Of a DNA stretch of 10,402 nt, positions 6,305 to 10,402 are shown piece by piece. Made by a program: the position numbers and the translations under genes. The stretch is from Pseudomonadota bacterium (GTDB lineage Bacteria; Pseudomonadota; Alphaproteobacteria; Rhizobiales; Xanthobacteraceae), in the NCBI GenBank assembly GCA_023392205.1, contig JAEVZN010000598.1, positions 1 to 10,402 of the forward strand, in the 5' to 3' direction. The notes under the pieces are model-generated. The model saw only the letters and a program-made list of their open reading frames with translations. It was not told where the DNA came from and ran no database searches. Position 1 is the first letter of the stretch, and the number at the start of each line of letters is the position of its first letter.

Positions 6305-7525
6305 ATGATAAGCATGAGCCGGCCTCCCGTCGAAACCGGCAAGACCCGTGTCGTGGTGCTGACCTCGGATCCGGATTTCGAACATGTCGTTCGCCACACC
6401 TTCGAGGCGAGCCCGCAAATCGAGTTGTGCCTGGTGCAAGGGTCGATCGCCACGTCCGGTGACGCGATCGATCATGACGGCGCAACGGTGATCGTGGCCG
6501 ATGTCGACACCGCGCGTGACGACGAGATGCAGGGGCTGATGCGCCTGACGGCAAGAACGGGCGGCTGGCCGCCTGTTGTCGTCGTGGCGCAGACCTTCGA
6601 TGCCGCCTTCGCCCGCACGCTGTTGCAGATGCGCGTGGCCGACTTTCTCGTCAAGCCGGTCCCTGCAATCGAGCTGGTGCGCACTTGCGCGCGTGTGGTC
6701 AAGCCTGCCGCGACGGAGGGCGCCGAGGCAGAAATCTACACCTTCCTGCCGGCGGTCGGCGGGGCGGGTGTCACCACCTTGTCGATACAGACGGCGCTCC
6801 TCTTGCTGTCGAGCAATGCGCGCGGCCGCGCCTCGAGCTGCCTCGTGGATCTGAACCTGCAACACGGAGCCTGCGCGGACTATCTCGATCTCGAACCGCG
6901 CCTCGATCTCAACGAAATCGAACCGCGCCCGGACCGGCTCGACAAGCAGTTGCTCGATGTCATGACCAGCTATCACAAGTCGGGTCTTGCGGTGATCGCC
7001 GCACCGCCGCGTCCGGCCGAGATGCGGACTTTCGACCCGGATGTCGTGACCAAGTTGCTCGATCTCGTGTCCTCGCATTTCGCGCATGTGGTGATCGACA
7101 TGCCGCGAACCTGGTTTTCCTGGACCGACAGCGTGCTGCTCGGGTCGAACCGTCTTTTCATCGTCAGCGAAATGACCGTGCCGAGCCTGAAACACGCCAA
7201 GCAACTGGTCGGCGCCATTCGCGAACGCATGTCCGATGGCCCGCAGCCGCAGGTCATCATCAACCGTTTCGAGGAGCGTATGTTCGTCCCCGGACTGAAG
7301 CGCAGCGATCTCGAACAGGCGCTGGGGCAGGATTTCTCAGGCGCGGTGCCGAACAATTACCGGCTGGTGCGCGAAGCGATCGACCGCGGAGTTCCGCTCG
7401 AAGAGGTGAAGCCTGGCAACAAGATCACACAGGAATTGCGCAAGCTGATCGTGCCGCTCGCCTCAAAGTCTGCCCAGAAGTCTGCCGCCGCGCCGCGCAA
7501 ATTCAAATTGTCCTTCGCACGCTAA
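6305..7525 (+). CDS. cpaE: Pilus assembly protein CpaE (TadZ-like, ParA/MinD-type domain)
   Basis: CpaE/TadZ proteins direct Tad pilus machinery to its place in the cell, often the pole. The 406-residue product begins with a receiver-like domain (about 14-125): acidic residues D66 and D68 lie at the end of the central strand and K117 in the VKP signature, so phosphorylation cannot be excluded, though these domains are usually pseudo-receivers. A ParA/MinD-like domain follows (about 140-390). Its nucleotide loop reads AVGGAGVTT at 150-158 instead of xKGGxGK(T/S), so both lysines are replaced by valine (V151, V156). The second-strand aspartate D182 (LVDLNLQHG) and the Walker B-like D265 (VVIDMP) remain. 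The C-terminus is basic (KFKLSFAR). The gap from the lipoprotein gene is 25 nt; GAGAAG upstream is a modest ribosome site. A second ATG at 6314 is a possible alternative start. The gap to cpaF is 38 nt. Confidence 0.9.
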   Translation: MISMSRPPVETGKTRVVVLTSDPDFEHVVRHTFEASPQIELCLVQGSIATSGDAIDHDGATVIVADVDTARDDEMQGLMRLTARTGGWPPVVVVAQTFDAAFARTLLQMRVADFLVKPVPAIELVRTCARVVKPAATEGAEAEIYTFLPAVGGAGVTTLSIQTALLLLSSNARGRASSCLVDLNLQHGACADYLDLEPRLDLNEIEPRPDRLDKQLLDVMTSYHKSGLAVIAAPPRPAEMRTFDPDVVTKLLDLVSSHFAHVVIDMPRTWFSWTDSVLLGSNRLFIVSEMTVPSLKHAKQLVGAIRERMSDGPQPQVIINRFEERMFVPGLKRSDLEQALGQDFSGAVPNNYRLVREAIDRGVPLEEVKPGNKITQELRKLIVPLASKSAQKSAAAPRKFKLSFAR

Positions 7526-7563
7526 CAGTCCGGCACCGAAAACAAGACATCAGGACTTCCCGC

Positions 7564-9060
7564 ATGGCCGGCCGCTTCTCAGCCCGACGTTTTCCGCTGC
7601 CGCCGCCGGCGGCGGAGCCTTTGGTCGCGCAGCCCTCGGCGCCGGCTGCTTCACAGCCATCCTGGAATGTCCTGCCTGAACCGGTCGCCGTACCGCAGAC
7701 GCCGAGCGTGCTGCTGCCCACACCGGCCATCGCCCCGCCTGCAATGCCCGCCGCACCGGGTCCGGCGGCGCCGGTCAATCCCTTGCACAGCGACAAGCTG
7801 CTTGACGCCAAAGTGCGGCTGCATCGCCGCCTTCTTGAAGAGGTGAATCTTCAGGCACTGGAAAAGCTGCCGGAAGACCAGATGCGCGAGCACATCCAGG
7901 GGCTGGTCGGCAAATATGTGGCCAGCGAGCGTCTCGCGCTGAATACACAGGAACTGAATTCGTTCGTCTCTGAAATCCTCGATGAGATGACCGGGCTCGG
8001 GCCGCTCGAACCGCTGCTCAAGGACCCGTCGATCAGCGATATCCTGATCAACGGACACGAATGCACCTATGTCGAGCGCGGCGGCCTGCTGGAGCCGATC
8101 GCCTGCCGGTTCAAGGACGAGGCGCACCTGCTGCGCATCATCAACAAGATCGTCTCTGCCGTGGGCCGCAGGGTGGACGAGATGCACCCGCTTTGCGACG
8201 CGCGTTTGCTGGACGGGTCGCGCGTCAACGTGGCGGTGCGCCCGGTCGGCGTCGATGGCCCTCTCGTGTCGATCCGCAAATTCTCCAAAAAGCCGTTCAG
8301 CATGGACAAGCTGGTCGATATCGAAGCGCTGCGGCCGCAAATGGCGGAGTTGCTGGCGGCCGCCGTAAGGTCTCGCATCACGACGATCATTTCCGGCGGC
8401 ACCGGCTCCGGCAAGACCACCATGCTGAATGCGTTGTCGGCTTTCATCTCCGACAAGGAGCGCCTGATCACCATCGAGGATGCGGCGGAGCTTCAGTTAC
8501 AGCAGCCGCATGTCGCGCGCATGGAGACCCGCCCGCCCAATGTCGAGGGCAAGGGAGAAATCCGCCAGCGCGAACTCGTGAAGAACGCACTGCGCATGCG
8601 GCCCGAGCGCATCATCCTCGGCGAGTGCCGTGGCGAAGAAGCTTTCGACATGCTGCAGGCGATGAATACCGGCCATGAAGGGTCGATGGCCACCATTCAC
8701 GCCAACAATCCGCGCGAGGCAATCTCCCGCCTCGAGCAACTGATCGGCATGGCCGGCCTGCCTATGACCATTTCCTCCATTCGCGGGCAGATCTCCGCGG
8801 CCGTTCGCATGATCGTGCAATTGCAGCGCCTGTCCGATGGCCGCCGCCGCGTGACATCGGTGGCCGAAATCACCGGTATGGAAGGCGATATTGTGCAGAT
8901 GCAGGAGATCTACAAATACGTGCGCACAGGGACCAAGGACGACGGCACGGTGATCGGCCATTTCCAGGCGACCGGCGTGCGGCCGCGCTTTCTCGCCGAA
9001 CTGACCGCGCGCGGCATCCGCATTCCCGGCAGCTATTTCGACCCCAGCCAGCCCCTGTGA
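7564..9060 (+). CDS. cpaF: Tad pilus assembly ATPase CpaF (TadA / VirB11 family)
   Basis: This is the cytoplasmic hexameric ATPase that powers Flp pilus assembly. The 498-residue protein starts at ATG 7564, eight bases after AGGA. The frame stays open upstream through cpaE, but that part is out of frame with cpaE and is chance. Residues 11-73 form a proline/alanine-rich linker with 21 prolines. A helical region (about 76-135) and the N-terminal domain (about 140-250, GLGPLEPLL...ISDILING) follow. The ATPase core has Walker A GGTGSGKT at 278-285 (K284), Walker B-region GECRGEEA from 353 (E354), and the His box [15 protein letters not shown] with H371 and H379. All catalytic motifs are intact. 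The C-terminal sequence [16 protein letters not shown] is of a type common in alphaproteobacterial CpaF. The stop codon is 9 nt from tadB. Confidence 0.96.
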   Translation: MAGRFSARRFPLPPPAAEPLVAQPSAPAASQPSWNVLPEPVAVPQTPSVLLPTPAIAPPAMPAAPGPAAPVNPLHSDKLLDAKVRLHRRLLEEVNLQALEKLPEDQMREHIQGLVGKYVASERLALNTQELNSFVSEILDEMTGLGPLEPLLKDPSISDILINGHECTYVERGGLLEPIACRFKDEAHLLRIINKIVSAVGRRVDEMHPLCDARLLDGSRVNVAVRPVGVDGPLVSIRKFSKKPFSMDKLVDIEALRPQMAELLAAAVRSRITTIISGGTGSGKTTMLNALSAFISDKERLITIEDAAELQLQQPHVARMETRPPNVEGKGEIRQRELVKNALRMRPERIILGECRGEEAFDMLQAMNTGHEGSMATIHANNPREAISRLEQLIGMAGLPMTISSIRGQISAAVRMIVQLQRLSDGRRRVTSVAEITGMEGDIVQMQEIYKYVRTGTKDDGTVIGHFQATGVRPRFLAELTARGIRIPGSYFDPSQPL

Positions 9061-9062
9061 GG
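9059..9062 (+). promoter_or_regulatory. tadB ribosome site overlapping the cpaF stop codon
   Basis: GAGG overlaps the TGA stop of cpaF (9058-9060), seven bases before ATG 9070. The nearer AAGGGA at 9064-9069 touches the start codon and is too close to serve. The arrangement suggests that cpaF and tadB are translationally coupled. Confidence 0.45.
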
Positions 9063-9069
9063 CAAGGGA

Positions 9070-10041
9070 ATGTCCTTTCTCGACTTCGACACGGAATATC
9101 TGTTCTACGGCTTCATTGCCGTCTCGGCCGTGCTGTTGTTCGAGGCGTTCTATCTTCTGTTTTTCCAAAGCAATTCGTACCGGCAGAGCATCAACCGCCG
9201 GATCGCCTTGCTGAAGGACAAACCTGATCGCGAAAATGTGCTGATCCAGTTGCGGCGAGAGCGCGGGCTGACGGGCGGGGGCGATTACCGCCTGCCGATG
9301 GAAAAGCTCAATCGCCTGATCCTGCAATCCGGATTGTCCTTCGGCGTCGGCAAGCTCGCCGTCTATGTCGCGATTGTGGCCATTTTTGCCGGCATTCTTG
9401 TCATGATCCTGAGCGGGAATCCGCTCTATGCCGGCGGCGCCTTCGTGTTCTTCCTCACCGTTGCGCCGCTGGTCTGGCTGAAAATCCTGCGCGGCCGCCG
9501 CCAGAAGAAATTCGGTGCGCAATTCCCCGATGCGCTCGACATCATCGTGCGCAGTCTGCGGGCCGGACATCCTGTTCCGATCGCCATCACCATGGTGGGA
9601 CGCGAACTCGCCGATCCGGTCGGCACCGAGTTCGGGATCGTCGCGGATGAAGTGACCTATGGCGCCGATCTGGAAAGCGCCATGCGCAACCTGTATTTCC
9701 GCGTGGGGCAGGACGATCTGCCCCTGTTCGTCACCGCGGTCGCCATCCAGGGGTCGACCGGCGGCAATCTCGGCGAAATCCTCGAAAATCTCTCCGGCGT
9801 GATCCGGCAGCGCTTCAAGATGCGCCGCAAGGTGCGCGCGCTGGCCGCCGAAGGCCGCGCTTCGGCCCTGATCCTTTCGTCTCTGCCGATTGCCATGTTC
9901 GGCATCATCAATTTCGTCGCGCCCGACTTCTATTCCAGCGTCTGGCAATTCGACATGACCAAGGCGTCGCTGGCGATAGCCGCCTGCTGGATGGGCGTCG
10001 GGAATTTCGTCATGTACCGCATGGTCAATTTCAAGGTCTGA
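9070..10041 (+). CDS. tadB: Tad pilus inner-membrane platform protein TadB
   Basis: TadB is one of two related T2SF (GspF-like) membrane proteins that form the inner-membrane platform on which CpaF acts. The 323-residue length is typical. Membrane segments are visible at about 11-32, 97-115, 117-138, 265-285 and 300-318. The T2SF domain lies between (about 153-278), with FPDALDIIVRSLRAGHPVP at 152-170 and the G-rich stretch IQGSTGGNLGEILENLSGVIRQR at 226-248, both matching the family pattern. The cytoplasmic loop at 35-90 is polar and basic. The gene is 9 nt after cpaF and 2 nt before tadC, so the three are surely co-transcribed. Confidence 0.94.
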   Translation: MSFLDFDTEYLFYGFIAVSAVLLFEAFYLLFFQSNSYRQSINRRIALLKDKPDRENVLIQLRRERGLTGGGDYRLPMEKLNRLILQSGLSFGVGKLAVYVAIVAIFAGILVMILSGNPLYAGGAFVFFLTVAPLVWLKILRGRRQKKFGAQFPDALDIIVRSLRAGHPVPIAITMVGRELADPVGTEFGIVADEVTYGADLESAMRNLYFRVGQDDLPLFVTAVAIQGSTGGNLGEILENLSGVIRQRFKMRRKVRALAAEGRASALILSSLPIAMFGIINFVAPDFYSSVWQFDMTKASLAIAACWMGVGNFVMYRMVNFKV

Positions 10042-10043
10042 CC

Positions 10044-10402
10044 ATGGATACGACATTCTCCCTGTTCGGCGACGCGGCCTCGACCCTTGTGACCCTGATG
10101 GTCTTTCTGGCGACGGCCGTGCTGACCTTCGCGATCATGGCGATGATCAGGGTGCATGGTGCGGTGAAGCGGCGGGCGGCGGGGATTTCCGCAAGCCTTG
10201 CGACATCCGGCGACATCGCCGTGTCGCGCCGTTCCCGTACCGGCGTGAAGGCAGCCGAGCAGATCATCGCCTTCGCGCAGAAGCATTACGGTGAATCCGA
10301 ATCCAGCGACATGAAGGTGCTGCGCAAGCGGCTGATCACCGCCGGGATCTACGATCCGCGGGCGGTCGCGCTGTTCTTTCTCGCGCGGGCGGCGCTGGCG
10401 TT
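10044..10402 (+). CDS. tadC: Tad pilus inner-membrane platform protein TadC (3'-truncated)
   Basis: The first 119 codons of a gene run off the window without a stop. The ATG at 10044 follows AAGG (10033-10036) in the 3' end of tadB with 7 nt spacing. Residues 14-35 are a membrane segment, followed by a basic stretch (HGAVKRRAAG) and then a cytoplasmic region containing LRKRLITAGIYDPRAVALFFLAR. That sequence resembles the RL..AG(I/W)..p.A...F...R entry to the T2SF domain in TadC-type proteins. The call rests mostly on its position directly after tadB and on this motif, since the T2SF core lies outside the window. Confidence 0.85.
   Translation, partial: MDTTFSLFGDAASTLVTLMVFLATAVLTFAIMAMIRVHGAVKRRAAGISASLATSGDIAVSRRSRTGVKAAEQIIAFAQKHYGESESSDMKVLRKRLITAGIYDPRAVALFFLARAALA

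Noticed and set aside
7527..7557. Inverted repeat AGTCC/GGACT between cpaE and cpaF
   Set aside because: Only five pairs around a 21-base loop, with no T run; too weak to call a terminator or regulator.
6685..7563. In-frame upstream extension of cpaF overlapping cpaE
   Set aside because: The extension reads cpaE in another frame, gives an Arg-rich composition unlike CpaF, and a good ATG with AGGA exists at 7564.
8497..10056. Minus-strand open frame of 519 codons opposite cpaF and tadB
   Set aside because: It spans the junction of two well-supported genes, and its composition is that of antisense GC-rich sequence.
1..10402. CRISPR arrays, insertion sequences, tRNA or rRNA genes, phage or defence genes
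   Set aside because: No regular spaced repeats, transposase motifs, terminal inverted repeats or tRNA-like folds were seen; nearly all the sequence is accounted for by one lipid gene and the tad genes.

Overview
The window is GC-rich, densely coding DNA with every gene on the + strand. Protein content and order point to an alphaproteobacterium, most likely of the order Hyphomicrobiales (Rhizobiales). This rests on the CpaB-CpaC-(lipoprotein)-CpaE-CpaF-TadB-TadC order, the fused LplT-Aas protein and the GC-biased codon use. No rRNA or tRNA is present to place it more precisely.

Layout. Positions 1-3061 hold the 3' part of a very large three-domain phospholipid-repair protein: an LplT-type lysophospholipid flippase, a PlsC-type acyltransferase and an AMP-dependent acyl-ACP synthetase (Aas) in one chain. 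Positions 3062-3340 are the only sizeable non-coding stretch (279 bp). It must carry whatever starts and controls the next operon. It contains a 10-bp palindrome, a TTAA-N7-TT partial match to a CtrA box, a pair of 9-bp direct repeats and a nested hairpin just before the first start codon. Positions 3341-10402 hold seven closely packed or overlapping genes of a Flp/Tad (type IVb) pilus secretion machine: cpaB, cpaC, a short lipoprotein in the place of cpaD, cpaE, cpaF, tadB and the beginning of tadC, which runs off the window.

How the genes work together. CpaC (with its signal peptide) would form the outer-membrane secretin. The lipoprotein probably assists or pilots it in the outer membrane. 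CpaB is an inner-membrane-anchored periplasmic partner. CpaE is the ParA/MinD-like localisation factor, CpaF the hexameric ATPase motor, and TadB plus TadC the inner-membrane platform. The pilin (flp), the prepilin peptidase (cpaA/tadV) and the TadE/F/G minor pilins are not in the window.

Nothing here requires a new system: it is mostly a recognisable tad locus. The points that merit a second look are the small lipoprotein replacing CpaD, the CpaE nucleotide-binding loop that has lost both lysines, the hairpin that may cover the cpaB ribosome-binding site, and the 9-bp repeats in the leader.
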